A stretch of DNA of 64,000 nt from Marinisporobacter sp. GTDB lineage: Bacteria > Bacillota > Clostridia > Peptostreptococcales > Thermotaleaceae. The DNA lies in NCBI GenBank assembly GCA_025210525.1, contig JAOARP010000047.1, positions 372,001-436,000 of the forward strand, given 5' to 3'. The number at the start of each line of letters is the position of its first letter. Position 1 is the stretch's first letter. Below, in pieces: positions 17,300 through 26,276 of this stretch. The notes under the pieces are model-generated. The model did not search any database, was not told the DNA's origin, and saw only the letters and a program-made list of their open reading frames with translations. The position numbers and the translations under genes are program-made.

Positions 17300-17545
17300 A
17301 TTTATATTAATAAATGAGCAATTCCATTAAATAAGTATCCCACAAGAATAATTCCTATTCCTGTAATAATGACAAAACAATAATTTTTTCATTTTTAATA
17401 CTATAATTAACTCTCAATCCATCCTTTTTCTGAACTAGAATATTTGCATCTCTTATAAAATCTTCAAATGTTGTGAAAGATTCGATTGACTAAAATCAAT
17501 ATCCTCGTTTAATTCACAAACACATCTCTTCTTCACCTCCTTCTT
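17300..17545 (-). pseudogene. Degraded ArsR-family regulator and membrane-peptide remnants
   Basis: On the minus strand one frame reads CELNEDIDFSQSNLSQHLKIL and, after a frameshift near 17455, another continues RDANILVQKKDGLRVNYSI. Together these are the recognition helix and wing of an ArsR repressor, without its N-terminal third. A further frame ends ITGIGIILVGYLFNGIAHLL before a stop, looking like a small membrane peptide. A good GAAGGAGG site leads only into M-C-L-stop. The 510-bp gap 17279-17788 holds these remnants and a terminator. Confidence 0.65.
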
Positions 17546-17721
17546 ACACAAAGGGTATATATTATTAGATAACTACATTAGAATATTATAATATAATTCT
17601 TTAGTGATATATTACTCTTCCTATTCTTATTTGTCAACATATTAAATAATATTTTTTTATGGGAAAATCTAAAATCATTCATAAATAAATATTTAATGTT
17701 TACAACCACACTTTTGAATAC

Positions 17722-17756
17722 AAAAAAATAGCATATAAGGATCATTCCCTATATGC
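17722..17756 (-). terminator. Terminator after nrdG
   Basis: GCATATA (17731-17737) pairs with TATATGC (17750-17756), extended by GG/CC inside. On the minus strand it is followed by TATTTTTTTG. Confidence 0.75.
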
Positions 17757-17788
17757 GTATCTTCTCTATTTATCTATATAAAATCATT

Positions 17789-18355
17789 TTATACAACCAA
17801 CTTAACAGCTACATATTCACTTCTAGCTTCTTTTACAGGATAATATTCTTCCTTCAATACAACTTTGTTGTTTTTCAATGATTTTTTCACATCTATAATT
17901 CTTTGATTCTCCGAACCTCTAAATCTTAATAGTAGATTTTTCTTCTCTATCATAAATGGTCCGTCTATAAGGACATCAATATATTCTAAAAACTCTTTCC
18001 ATCCTTCTTTATATTCTGTATCTTCTTCATCTATTAGTTTTTCAAATATATATCCTGTATAACACCATATATCTAACCGTAATTGTTTTGCCATTTTGGC
18101 TATTTCTATACATGCTAAAGGTTGTTCAAAGGGTTCTCCACCAGAAAAAGTGATTCCCTTTTGCAGCTTTAAGCTTTTCAATGTTTCTTCTATCTCATGA
18201 AGATTCATTAAAAATCCTCCATTAAAATCATGGGTAGATGGATTATGACAGCCCTTACAATTATGTTTACATCCTTGGGTCCAAATAACAGCTCTAAGAC
18301 CAGGACCATCCACAATACTATCTCTTGTTATTTCATTTGATAACCGAATAAACAT
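17789..18355 (-). CDS. nrdG: Anaerobic ribonucleotide reductase activating protein
   Basis: This 188-residue radical-SAM protein has the NrdG start (SNEITRDSIVDGPGLRAVIW) and the cluster motif C-x3-C-x2-C in GCKHNCKGCHNP, then the SAM-binding GITFSGGEPFEQP. It binds a 4Fe-4S cluster and SAM and makes the glycyl radical on NrdD. It begins 13 bp after nrdD in the same operon, behind AAGGGG. A terminator follows. Confidence 0.95.
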   Translation of the reverse strand: MFIRLSNEITRDSIVDGPGLRAVIWTQGCKHNCKGCHNPSTHDFNGGFLMNLHEIEETLKSLKLQKGITFSGGEPFEQPLACIEIAKMAKQLRLDIWCYTGYIFEKLIDEEDTEYKEGWKEFLEYIDVLIDGPFMIEKKNLLLRFRGSENQRIIDVKKSLKNNKVVLKEEYYPVKEARSEYVAVKLVV

Positions 18356-18368
18356 TTAAAAGACCCCT

Positions 18369-20729
18369 TTATAAATTATGCTTTACTCTATCCTTTACTT
18401 CTGCTTGCTTTGCATTATTAAATCTATCGATTGTTCCTACTAAATATCCTGTAATTCTTCTTATTCTTTCAAATTTTACACCATCAGCTTCTGTTCTTCC
18501 ACAGCCTGGACATACTTCATCAATTAGACCATTAAATCCACATACAGGATCTCTATCTACAGGATGATTAACCGATCCATATCCAATTCCTGCTTCATGC
18601 ATAGCCCTTATAATAGTTTCAAAAGCCTCTAAATTATCTGATGGCTTTCCATCTAATTCTACATATGTGATATGTCCCGCATTAGTCATTTCATGATATG
18701 GTGCTTCTAATTGAATTTTATTATAAGCATCAATCTTATGATATACAGGAACATGGAAAGAATTTGTATAGTAGTCTCTATCTGTTACGCCCTCTAATAC
18801 ACCAAATTTTTTCTTATCCAACTTTGTGAATCTTCCTGAAAGACCTTCTGCTGGTGTTGCAATAAGAGAAAAGTTAAGCTTTGTTTCCTTTGAAGCTTTT
18901 TCAAGCTTTTCACTCATAAATCTTACGATTTTTAGTCCCAACTCCTGTGCTTCTTTACTCTCTCCATGATGCTTTCCTATCAACGCCTTCAAGCTTTCTG
19001 CAAGTCCTATAAAACCAACTGTCAATGTACCATGCTTTACTACTTCGCTCAAATCGTCTTCCCAATCTAAATCATCTGCATCTAACCATACACCCTGTCC
19101 CATGAGGAATGGGAAATTTTTCACTTTCTTGCTTTTTTGAACTTCTAATCTTTCTACTAATTGATCCATAACCAATTTAATTTTTTCATCTAATGCTTTA
19201 AAGAATCCATCTAAATCTGTCTTTCCATTAAGTATTTGTCCGTATTCTATTGCAAGTCTTGGAAGGTTAATAGAAGTAAAGGATAAATTTCCTCTTCCTG
19301 TTACAATCTCTCTAGATGAATCATATACATTTCCTACAACTCTAGTTCTACATCCCATGTATGTTGCTTCACTTTCTGGATGACCCTCTACATAATATTT
19401 TAAGTTGAAAGGAGCATCTAGAAAACTAAAGTTAGGGAATAATCTTTTAGCAGATACTCTACAAGCTAATTTAAATAAATCATAGTTAGGATCTTTTTCA
19501 TTATAGTTGATCCCTTCTTTTACTTTAAATATGGATATCGGAAATATAGCCGTTTCTCCATTTCCAAGACCTGCTTCTGTAGCTAACATTAAATTTTTAG
19601 AAACCATTCTTCCTTCTTCTGAAGCATCTGTTCCAAAGTTAACACTACTAAATGGCACCTGCGCCCCAGCTCTTGAATGCATGGTATTTAGATTGTGTAC
19701 AAAAGCTTCCATGGCTTGATATGTTTTTTTATCCGTTTCTTTATATGCATGTTTTTCTACAAATTTTTGAATCTTTTCCGCTTCATTTTTATTGATTTTA
19801 AAGTGACTCATCAAAATATTTACTATAGCTTCATGTACTTCTGTTGCTTTTAGGGTTAATTCTTCTTTTGCATCTTTTTTAGCCTCATTCACCACTTGTA
19901 CTACTAAATCCTCTGCTTCTTGATCATCTATATCAAAATGTAGTGATAATGCTTTTGCTAAATTAGATTTGTAAATCTTTTTATATGTTTTCTTTACACC
20001 TGGAGCTAATCCATAATCAAAAAATGGAATACTTTGTCCTCCATGCTGATCATTTTGATTAGATTGTATAGCAATTGCTGCTAATGCAGAATAGCTTGCT
20101 ATATCTTGAGGTTCTCTCAAAAATCCGTGACCTGTAGAAAAACCATCTTTAAATAGCTTTAAAATATCAATTTGTGTACAAGTTAATGTACCCATATTGA
20201 AAAAATCCATATCATGAATATGTATATCTCCTTGGTCGTGACTTATAGCATGTTCTCTTTTTAATAAATGACTTTTACAAAATTCTTTAGATACGGTACT
20301 TCCATATTGAAGCATAGTTCCCATAGCAGTGTTTCCATCTATATTGGCATTTTCTCTTTTTGTGTCACTTTCCTCTGCTTCCTTTAGCGTAATGTCATAT
20401 ATAGTTTTCATCAATCTTGTCTTTGATTCTCTTTCTCTTGTTCTTTCATATCTATATAATATATATGATTCACTTGTCTTTGCATGTCCCTTTTCAATCA
20501 ATACTTTTATTACTGCATCTTGTACCTGCTCAACCGTTGGAATCTCATTAGCATATTTTCTATTTAAAACAGCTACTACATCATCCGTTAGCCTTTCTGC
20601 CATTTCATAAGAAGCTTCTTTTCCTTCTTTCTTTGCTATTTCTTGAGCAGACTTAAAAATTGCTGCTGTGATTTTATGAGGTACAAAGCTTATCGTTCTA
20701 CCATCTCTTTTTCTAATCTTATCAACCAT
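18369..20729 (-). CDS. nrdD: Anaerobic ribonucleoside-triphosphate reductase, class III
   Basis: This 786-residue enzyme has an N-terminal ATP-cone (IRKRDGRTISFVPHKITAAI), then the catalytic barrel with YSALAAIAIQSNQNDQHGGQ and YMGCRTRVVGN. The C-terminal zinc site is formed by VCGFNGLIDEVCPGCG, and the radical glycine is in RITGYLVGTIDRFN (about G761). It reduces NTPs to dNTPs without oxygen, supporting an anaerobic lifestyle. The ATP cone implies allosteric control of activity. The promoter region carries tandem NrdR boxes. Confidence 0.97.
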   Translation of the reverse strand: MVDKIRKRDGRTISFVPHKITAAIFKSAQEIAKKEGKEASYEMAERLTDDVVAVLNRKYANEIPTVEQVQDAVIKVLIEKGHAKTSESYILYRYERTRERESKTRLMKTIYDITLKEAEESDTKRENANIDGNTAMGTMLQYGSTVSKEFCKSHLLKREHAISHDQGDIHIHDMDFFNMGTLTCTQIDILKLFKDGFSTGHGFLREPQDIASYSALAAIAIQSNQNDQHGGQSIPFFDYGLAPGVKKTYKKIYKSNLAKALSLHFDIDDQEAEDLVVQVVNEAKKDAKEELTLKATEVHEAIVNILMSHFKINKNEAEKIQKFVEKHAYKETDKKTYQAMEAFVHNLNTMHSRAGAQVPFSSVNFGTDASEEGRMVSKNLMLATEAGLGNGETAIFPISIFKVKEGINYNEKDPNYDLFKLACRVSAKRLFPNFSFLDAPFNLKYYVEGHPESEATYMGCRTRVVGNVYDSSREIVTGRGNLSFTSINLPRLAIEYGQILNGKTDLDGFFKALDEKIKLVMDQLVERLEVQKSKKVKNFPFLMGQGVWLDADDLDWEDDLSEVVKHGTLTVGFIGLAESLKALIGKHHGESKEAQELGLKIVRFMSEKLEKASKETKLNFSLIATPAEGLSGRFTKLDKKKFGVLEGVTDRDYYTNSFHVPVYHKIDAYNKIQLEAPYHEMTNAGHITYVELDGKPSDNLEAFETIIRAMHEAGIGYGSVNHPVDRDPVCGFNGLIDEVCPGCGRTEADGVKFERIRRITGYLVGTIDRFNNAKQAEVKDRVKHNL

Positions 20730-20744
20730 TTACAAATCCTCCAT

Positions 20745-20791
20745 ATTCCATATATTGTGTTTGTTTCTTTCTTATATACTATATATAGTTG
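20745..20791 (-). promoter_or_regulatory. Tandem NrdR boxes upstream of nrdD
   Basis: Two 16-bp sites, ATTCCATATATTGTGT (20745-20760) and ATACTATATATAGTTG (20776-20791), each match 13 of 16 positions of the NrdR-box consensus acaCwAtATaTwGtgt. Their starts are 31 bp apart, three helical turns, the normal NrdR spacing. They lie 16-62 bp upstream of the nrdD ATG, so repression by NrdR is expected. Confidence 0.82.
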
Positions 20792-20802
20792 TACATACCG
20801 TA

Positions 20803-20830
20803 AAAAATACCCTTGTCTTCGTGAAAAGGG
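20803..20830 (-). terminator. Weak hairpin with U-tract ahead of nrdD
   Basis: On the minus strand CCCTTTT pairs loosely with ACAAGGG and is followed by TATTTTTT. It may end readthrough from upstream or act as an attenuator if transcription starts at the promoter near 20888-20916. Confidence 0.4.
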
Positions 20831-20887
20831 CTTTATTCTATTATATTTTTTTGTCTAAATTCTTAATTCATAATTCCCATAATAAAA

Positions 20888-20916
20888 ATATTAACTGACA
20901 TATTCATATATGTCAA
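20888..20916 (-). promoter_or_regulatory. Possible sigma-A promoter upstream of nrdD
   Basis: TTGACA (20911-20916), a 17-bp spacer and TAATAT (20888-20893) lie on the minus strand. The -35 overlaps a 20-bp near-palindrome, TGACATATTCATATATGTCA (20896-20915). Whether it or a closer promoter within the NrdR boxes is used cannot be told. Nothing else is seen in 20831-21072. Confidence 0.4.
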
Positions 20917-21072
20917 GTATGGTCTCAACAAATAATTGCATATTTCTTGATTATATCTTTTTATAAACAACTTATTGATAATTTTCCGCAGACCCGCCTA
21001 TCTATTTTCTTACATTTTCTTCTTCTACAAGGATATCATTACTTAAAATTATACATTTTAATACAAAAATTT

Positions 21073-21180
21073 TTATTCACTATCTTCGTACTCTATACCT
21101 TCTAAATCCATAGTTATATATTTAAATCCATCATCTAAAATAATCTCTTCAGAAAATTTTATTTTTCTGAAGAGATTACA
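21073..21180 (-). pseudogene. Open stretch after the haloperoxidase stop, possible gene-end fragment
   Basis: Directly after the haloperoxidase stop the same frame stays open for 35 codons, reading KFSEEIILDDGFKYITMDL and ending EGIEYEDSE-stop. No start codon precedes it. The peptide looks like the real C-terminus of an unrelated acidic protein, perhaps cut when the haloperoxidase gene arrived. I do not recognise the family. Confidence 0.3.
21141..21178 (-). terminator. Terminator after the haloperoxidase-family gene
   Basis: A perfect 16-bp stem (21141-21156 with 21163-21178) has a six-base loop and a short T-run on the minus strand. The stop codon is three bases upstream. The downstream arm is part of the open fragment described at 21073-21180. 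Confidence 0.7.
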
Positions 21181-22797
21181 TTAGATGATTATAGTCGTTC
21201 CATCAAATTTGGTAAGGGAAAATCCACTAAAGTCTTCATTGTTCGTATTCTTATAGTCTTGAAGGATTCTAATAGCTACTTTTTCTCCTAATTTTAAACC
21301 TTCACTCCCATCAACACGCCAATGGACACCTGCTAAATTTCTACCAATAGCTATATTAGAAGCTAGTTTATTTAATTCTCCTCCTATTGTTAAAGCTTCT
21401 CCTACATAAGGCACTAACGAAAGACCATCTGCACTGGCTACAACAGGGTTCGAAATTATAAATGATTCGTTAAAAAAAGCCTTTAGCATAGTAGCCCCCG
21501 CTCCAGCAACACAAGCATGACCTGCTGGATAGGATGGATGGGTAGGACACCCTTCTGGATATGCCATAGGTAATAAATACGTACCAAACTTGCTAAACAC
21601 CTTAGAAAGAGCCTTAGAATTAAATAATTCTGAATGAATAGGGTACTTAGTAGCTCCTGTCAAATTGTTCTGAACACATCCACCAAACTCTTCAGGACGA
21701 AGCATACGATGAACTAAAAATTTCTGAAACCAAGCAGCCTCTAATGCCACTCGTGTTGCTTTAGCCACTAGATCTAAAATCTGTGCTGCACCAAAGGTGA
21801 TAAAACCAACTTGTGTTTTAGAACATAGATAAGGATTTTCTGGATCTAGTGCTTTCTGTCCGAAACTTAATAAAATCAAACATGCAGTTAACATACCTTG
21901 ATAAGTAAAATCCACATGGACCCATTGCCCCAAATCTCGACCATTTCTAATATAACGTCGTGTATGCTCAAAATTTATTGAAATATTTGGATCCACTCCG
22001 TTTTGAATATTTAGCCATTCATTATATGAAGTCATATAATCATTCTTAGTTTTTGGACTATAATATCGTTGAATGATGGTTTTATTTCCGAATGGAACAT
22101 TTTCATAAAAAAATTGAGAAATATAAGGTCCTGCTAAATCACCAGGTGTATTCCCACGAAATAAAGTTTTTGTAGTAACAGCTCCTTCTTGTTTAGGACC
22201 TCGAAAATCTGAGAATTTTGACAAATCAGAAGCAGCAGCAATAGTACAATTGTTGGTATCATAATCTATAAAAGGCACATCTCGGGTTAATGCACTCCAA
22301 TAGTCTTCAGCCATCTCACTAGCAAGCCAAGCGCTACTAAAGCTTGGAGGTACAATAGTATTCAAATGATGAGAATCGGGTCCCACTAAGTCAAATGCAT
22401 AAGAAGCCTGAGGATTGGCAAGCTTCACAACACCACCTAAAGGAATATCTTCAAAGGTATCTGGATTGCCCGTCATTAAAGCTTTTATAAAAACCTTATA
22501 TGCATTAATACTTACTTCTCCTAATTTATTATGCGGCAAGGACTTAGAGAAGTTACCAATTTTATTTGGATATAACTCTTCATCTCCATTGCATGGATGA
22601 CTCGGAACAGGCATGTTCTTTTGAAATAGCGCTGCATTCTGGCGAATTTGAAATGCCTTTTCTCGGCGTTGCCGTGCAGTTAACGGTCCAATTTCACACG
22701 AATTTCCTGAATCTAAGTTTATATTTGCAACTTCTTTTTTACTCTCCTCCTCTTTAGTAATTTGTTTTTTTTCATTCAAGTCATTCTTTTCTATCAT
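21181..22797 (-). CDS. Vanadium-dependent haloperoxidase/PAP2-family protein
   Basis: This 538-residue protein has the vanadate/phosphate-binding set of the bacterial vanadium haloperoxidase group: KFLVHRMLRPEEFGG, then THPSYPAGHACVAGAG and later GRNLAGVHWRVDG. The last two supply the catalytic histidines (GH and H-W-R-V-D-G). The serine before GH in chloroperoxidases is Ala here. Relatives oxidise halides with H2O2 or act as phosphatases, and which applies is not decidable from sequence. No signal peptide; the first 60 residues are charged. The gene stands alone between an AraC gene and nrdD, and its base use looks slightly richer in G+C than its neighbours, suggesting transfer. Confidence 0.82.
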   Translation of the reverse strand: MIEKNDLNEKKQITKEEESKKEVANINLDSGNSCEIGPLTARQRREKAFQIRQNAALFQKNMPVPSHPCNGDEELYPNKIGNFSKSLPHNKLGEVSINAYKVFIKALMTGNPDTFEDIPLGGVVKLANPQASYAFDLVGPDSHHLNTIVPPSFSSAWLASEMAEDYWSALTRDVPFIDYDTNNCTIAAASDLSKFSDFRGPKQEGAVTTKTLFRGNTPGDLAGPYISQFFYENVPFGNKTIIQRYYSPKTKNDYMTSYNEWLNIQNGVDPNISINFEHTRRYIRNGRDLGQWVHVDFTYQGMLTACLILLSFGQKALDPENPYLCSKTQVGFITFGAAQILDLVAKATRVALEAAWFQKFLVHRMLRPEEFGGCVQNNLTGATKYPIHSELFNSKALSKVFSKFGTYLLPMAYPEGCPTHPSYPAGHACVAGAGATMLKAFFNESFIISNPVVASADGLSLVPYVGEALTIGGELNKLASNIAIGRNLAGVHWRVDGSEGLKLGEKVAIRILQDYKNTNNEDFSGFSLTKFDGTTIII

Positions 22798-22920
22798 ATT
22801 ATTTATTCACCCCACTCTATTCATTTAATACTTTTTGAACCTATACTATATTTTATGTTTCTTATCTACAAACAGTTACAATTTTGAGGGGGTTTTTATT
22901 CTAAAAGAAAAAGCTATTCC

Positions 22921-23796
22921 TTATGACTCATACTTATTCATCCTTCTAAATTCTTTTGGTGTGCTACCAACATATTTCTTGAAAAATTTTGTCATATTAG
23001 AAGATTCGGCGAAACCTAATTCATCAGAAATCTTACCAATAGTCTTATTTCCAAAACATAAATTACGCTTTATTTCTAAAATTAAACTATTAATTATAAA
23101 TTGTTTTGCAGACATATCTACTGCTTTACGTGTCATTAAATTGACAGTTTTCTTTGATACATACATCATATCTGCATAGGCTTCAACGGTCTTGATCTCT
23201 TTTATGTGTTGATCTACTAAATTAGCAAACTGCAAAAATATATTGTTATTTTTCTGCTTGATTATTTTATCTATTTTTAAATATTTCTGTTTTATAAGCA
23301 AAATTAGAGTTCTAAAAGTTGAACTAATAATTTCAGCTCTTAATTCCATATCTCCTTGTGAATAAAAGTTATACAAAAGCTTTAATTGATCCTTTTCAAC
23401 AAATTCTGGTTTACTCATAAATTTCACTTTTGGATTCATATATGTTTCCTTAAATAGATTTAAAACTTCTACTGCATCCCCTCCTAAAAATTCATATAAA
23501 AATTCCTCAGTAAACATAATGAAATAACCCTCTAGATCTTCATTATAATGGAATCGATGCACTCTCTCCTTAGAGATTAAAATAAGGTCTCCAACATGAT
23601 AAGGACATTCAACAAAATCAATTTCATGAACTCCTTCGCCTTTTACTATAAAAAGTATATTATAAAATTCTATTCTATATTGCTTTGTAATCATAGGAAT
23701 ATTTTTTGGTGTTAAAAACTCCTTAAGAGAAACAATCTCAAATCCAAGTAACCGTTTTTTTGTAAATTTGAATTGTATGCGCTTGACTTTTTTCAT
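22921..23796 (-). CDS. AraC-family regulator with cupin-like domain
   Basis: The 291-residue protein has an N-terminal cupin-like sensor (FIVKGEGVHEIDFVECPYHV, then DLILISKERVHRFHYNED) and a C-terminal AraC domain (GKISDELGFAESSNMTKFFK, then KYVGSTPKEFRRM). It lies 123 bp upstream of the haloperoxidase-family gene on the same strand and 54 bp below the FeS-flavoprotein gene. Either could be its target; none is proven. Confidence 0.88.
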   Translation of the reverse strand: MKKVKRIQFKFTKKRLLGFEIVSLKEFLTPKNIPMITKQYRIEFYNILFIVKGEGVHEIDFVECPYHVGDLILISKERVHRFHYNEDLEGYFIMFTEEFLYEFLGGDAVEVLNLFKETYMNPKVKFMSKPEFVEKDQLKLLYNFYSQGDMELRAEIISSTFRTLILLIKQKYLKIDKIIKQKNNNIFLQFANLVDQHIKEIKTVEAYADMMYVSKKTVNLMTRKAVDMSAKQFIINSLILEIKRNLCFGNKTIGKISDELGFAESSNMTKFFKKYVGSTPKEFRRMNKYES

Positions 23797-23850
23797 ATGT
23801 TCTCCTTATTTAAGATAAGTATTTCACTATTCATAAAAATGCTACTATCA

Positions 23851-24528
23851 TTAAAATATCAAAGACTCTTTAATTGCATTAACTGGACATGCCAATAAAC
23901 AGCTTCCACAATCATCACAACGATCCTCTCGTACTTTAAAAGGAGAACCTTCTTCAATTGCCTTGAAGGTACATACCTCTTTACATTTTCCACATCCAAT
24001 ACAAGCATCTGTAATTCTCACACCTGCTGGATTAAAAGAAATCCCTCCAAAAGAAAATCTTTTTCTTAAAAGTTTATGATCTCTATGGATGCAATCAAAA
24101 TCCACATCAAAAACTTCTCCCTTTGCTCGATATAACACAAAATTTCCTTCTGCCATAGCAGGATATTTATCAATATCATTAGCAGCACTCAAAAGTGCCT
24201 TATTTGTTTTTGATTTTTCTTTGATGACTTCTGGTTCTACTCTTTTAACATCCCCAATCAAACGTATTGTATAACTTAGTGGAAAGGAGGGAGTTCCATT
24301 TTCTTCATATCCTAAACACTTATTATCTGTTATTCCACAAACCGTCACTTTTCCCGTTTCAATTAATTGTCTACCAAATGGTTTATTGATCATTGTTCTA
24401 AAGTAGATGCCTTCCTCATCACAGCCATTAAAATGAGCTATTCTTGAATGTACTTCATCTCCGCTAATCGTTGAAAAGACAAATACCCCGATATTTTCTA
24501 TAAGTTCATAAATTTCTTTAATTTCCAT
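23851..24528 (-). CDS. PNPOx-like flavoprotein fused to a 2[4Fe-4S] ferredoxin domain
   Basis: This 225-residue protein has a split-barrel flavin domain (IGVFVFSTISGDEVHSRIAH and FGRQLIETGKVTVCG) followed by a C-terminal bacterial ferredoxin with CIGCGKCKEVC and CDDCGSCLLACP. It probably passes electrons to a small substrate in anaerobic metabolism; the reaction is unknown. The ATG at 24528 is fixed by TGGAGGT at seven bases; the longer frame to 24567 has no such site. Confidence 0.88.
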   Translation of the reverse strand: MEIKEIYELIENIGVFVFSTISGDEVHSRIAHFNGCDEEGIYFRTMINKPFGRQLIETGKVTVCGITDNKCLGYEENGTPSFPLSYTIRLIGDVKRVEPEVIKEKSKTNKALLSAANDIDKYPAMAEGNFVLYRAKGEVFDVDFDCIHRDHKLLRKRFSFGGISFNPAGVRITDACIGCGKCKEVCTFKAIEEGSPFKVREDRCDDCGSCLLACPVNAIKESLIF

Positions 24529-24626
24529 AATTACCTCCATATCTTTAAAATTTATTTTTCTATTCACTTTATAAGATTATAATACCCTCCAAATAAAGTT
24601 TATCACATGTAATTTCTAGCTATTCG

Positions 24627-25973
24627 TTAAACCATCACCCCCAAAGCAAGGAATCCGACACAGCTTATTGTAGCAGCTATCAATGCATAGGGCATTTGTG
24701 TTGTAACATGGTCCATCACTTGTACTTCAGCAACCATAGAAGATAATATAGTTGAATCTGAAATAGGTGAACAATGATCTCCAAACAAACCTCCTGAAAT
24801 AATAGCACCAAGGACAACAGGAATTGCAACTTGAAGTGAAACTGCTAGCGGAAAAACAATTGGAATTAAAATACCCACAGTTCCTCCACTTGTTCCTGTA
24901 GCAAAAGATATGATTGCGCCTAAAACAAACACCATAGCAGGTATAAAAATAGGATTAATGCTCCTACTTATGGATGCAATATATGCACCTGTCCCTAACG
25001 CACTAACTAAATTACTAAATGCGAAAGCTAAAACTAAAATCATTGTTACTCCTAAATAATTTGACATACCTTTTATAACCCATTCAGAATAAGTTTTTAA
25101 ACCTGTAACACCTTGTAAAGCATAATATATTCCTGTCAAAATCAATGTAATAATCACACCAATGTAAATACTAGTAGACCCATCACCCGTTCCAATCATC
25201 ATACTAATAATTAAACCAACCAATAAAATTATTGGTACTACCATATTTTTAACTTGTGGTGTATCATTACCCTCGTAAACAATTTGTGTTGACTTATTAC
25301 TCAGACTTTGATTTTCCTTAATTCCACCTTTATCTAGAAAAATTACAACACCTACTATAAATATAGATATAATTCCATATAGTTGAAATGGTATTGTGGC
25401 AATAATCGTATTCATGGGGTCTACATCTAAAGTACCTGCTGAGACTTGAGCACTGATCATGGCTATTAAAAATGCTCCAGCACTATTAAAGGGTACTAAC
25501 CAAGCAACAGGAGAAGATGTAGAATCTGTTATATAAGCTAGTTTCTCTCTTGGTATATGAAAATGGTCAAATAACGGTCTTGTAGCCACACCTGAAATCA
25601 CAACAGAGCTAGTACCATCAATAAACATAAGTATACCAATAAAATACACAATCAATTGTGCACCCTTTTGAGATTTTACCACTTGCTTTTTCTTCGTTAA
25701 ATACTCAACCATTCCATGAACACCGCCAGATGCTTCAATTACATATACAAACGCTCCAATCATTAAACAAAATAAAATGGATTTAACAGCATAATCATCT
25801 TGAAAAACTTTATATATACTATTGAAACCTGAAAAAAGTGATTTATTTTTAACATCTAAAATAATACCTGAAACAATAATTGCTGTTAACAAAGAGATAA
25901 AAACATCCTTAATTGTAAATGCTAATATAATAGCTACTACTATGGGTAACAGCGATAACCAACCAATTTCCAT
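24627..25973 (-). CDS. NhaC-family Na+/H+ antiporter-like transporter
   Basis: This 448-residue protein with about eleven membrane helices begins WLSLLPIVVAIILAFTIKDV and contains IGILMFIDGTSSVVISGVAT, SSPVAWLVPFNSAGAF and GGLFGDHCSPISDSTILSSM, signature segments of the NhaC/COG1757 family. Members exchange Na+ for H+ or carry small organic ions such as malate or lactate, so the substrate is uncertain. GAGGAGG precedes the ATG. Confidence 0.88.
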   Translation of the reverse strand: MEIGWLSLLPIVVAIILAFTIKDVFISLLTAIIVSGIILDVKNKSLFSGFNSIYKVFQDDYAVKSILFCLMIGAFVYVIEASGGVHGMVEYLTKKKQVVKSQKGAQLIVYFIGILMFIDGTSSVVISGVATRPLFDHFHIPREKLAYITDSTSSPVAWLVPFNSAGAFLIAMISAQVSAGTLDVDPMNTIIATIPFQLYGIISIFIVGVVIFLDKGGIKENQSLSNKSTQIVYEGNDTPQVKNMVVPIILLVGLIISMMIGTGDGSTSIYIGVIITLILTGIYYALQGVTGLKTYSEWVIKGMSNYLGVTMILVLAFAFSNLVSALGTGAYIASISRSINPIFIPAMVFVLGAIISFATGTSGGTVGILIPIVFPLAVSLQVAIPVVLGAIISGGLFGDHCSPISDSTILSSMVAEVQVMDHVTTQMPYALIAATISCVGFLALGVMV

Positions 25974-26075
25974 AAATTGTACCTCCTCAAATATTTTAAA
26001 TATTAAAATTTATCTATAACACTATTATAGGTACTACTTTATATCTATGTAATGTTATTATCGAACCAAAAAAGG

Positions 26076-26107
26076 TAAAAACGACACCTTTATACGTGTC
26101 GTTTTTA
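26076..26107. terminator. Terminator below the Jet operon
   Basis: TAAAAACGACAC pairs with GTGTCGTTTTTA across an eight-base loop. On the minus strand it is followed by a CCTTTTTTT stretch. It ends transcription from the Jet genes before the NhaC promoter. Confidence 0.85.
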
Positions 26108-26161
26108 CTGTTTTTAGATTCTCTATTAAATTCTCTTACAAGGCTCACTCATTACCTCAAA

Positions 26162-26255
26162 TTTTCTATTCTATACCCACTCAAAGCATAGAACAGTTGG
26201 GTACTACGGAAATCTAAAAGAATTAGAAAAAGAAGACCCTTATATTCTTCAATAA
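26162..26255 (+). pseudogene. Gene-end fragment of unknown family
   Basis: A plus-strand frame reads YTHSKHRTVGYYGNLKEL and ends EKEDPYILQ-stop. It has no start and lies opposite in direction to both flanking genes. The pattern looks like a true protein C-terminus, possibly from a transposase or other lost gene. The family was not recognised. Confidence 0.35.
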
Positions 26256-26276
26256 CTAAAATCAAAAATTTTTTAA

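Noticed and set aside
21141-21178. Perfect 16-bp inverted repeat considered as an insertion-sequence end or attachment site.
   Set aside because: There is no transposase or integrase nearby and no matching copy on the other side of the haloperoxidase gene; a terminator explains it better.
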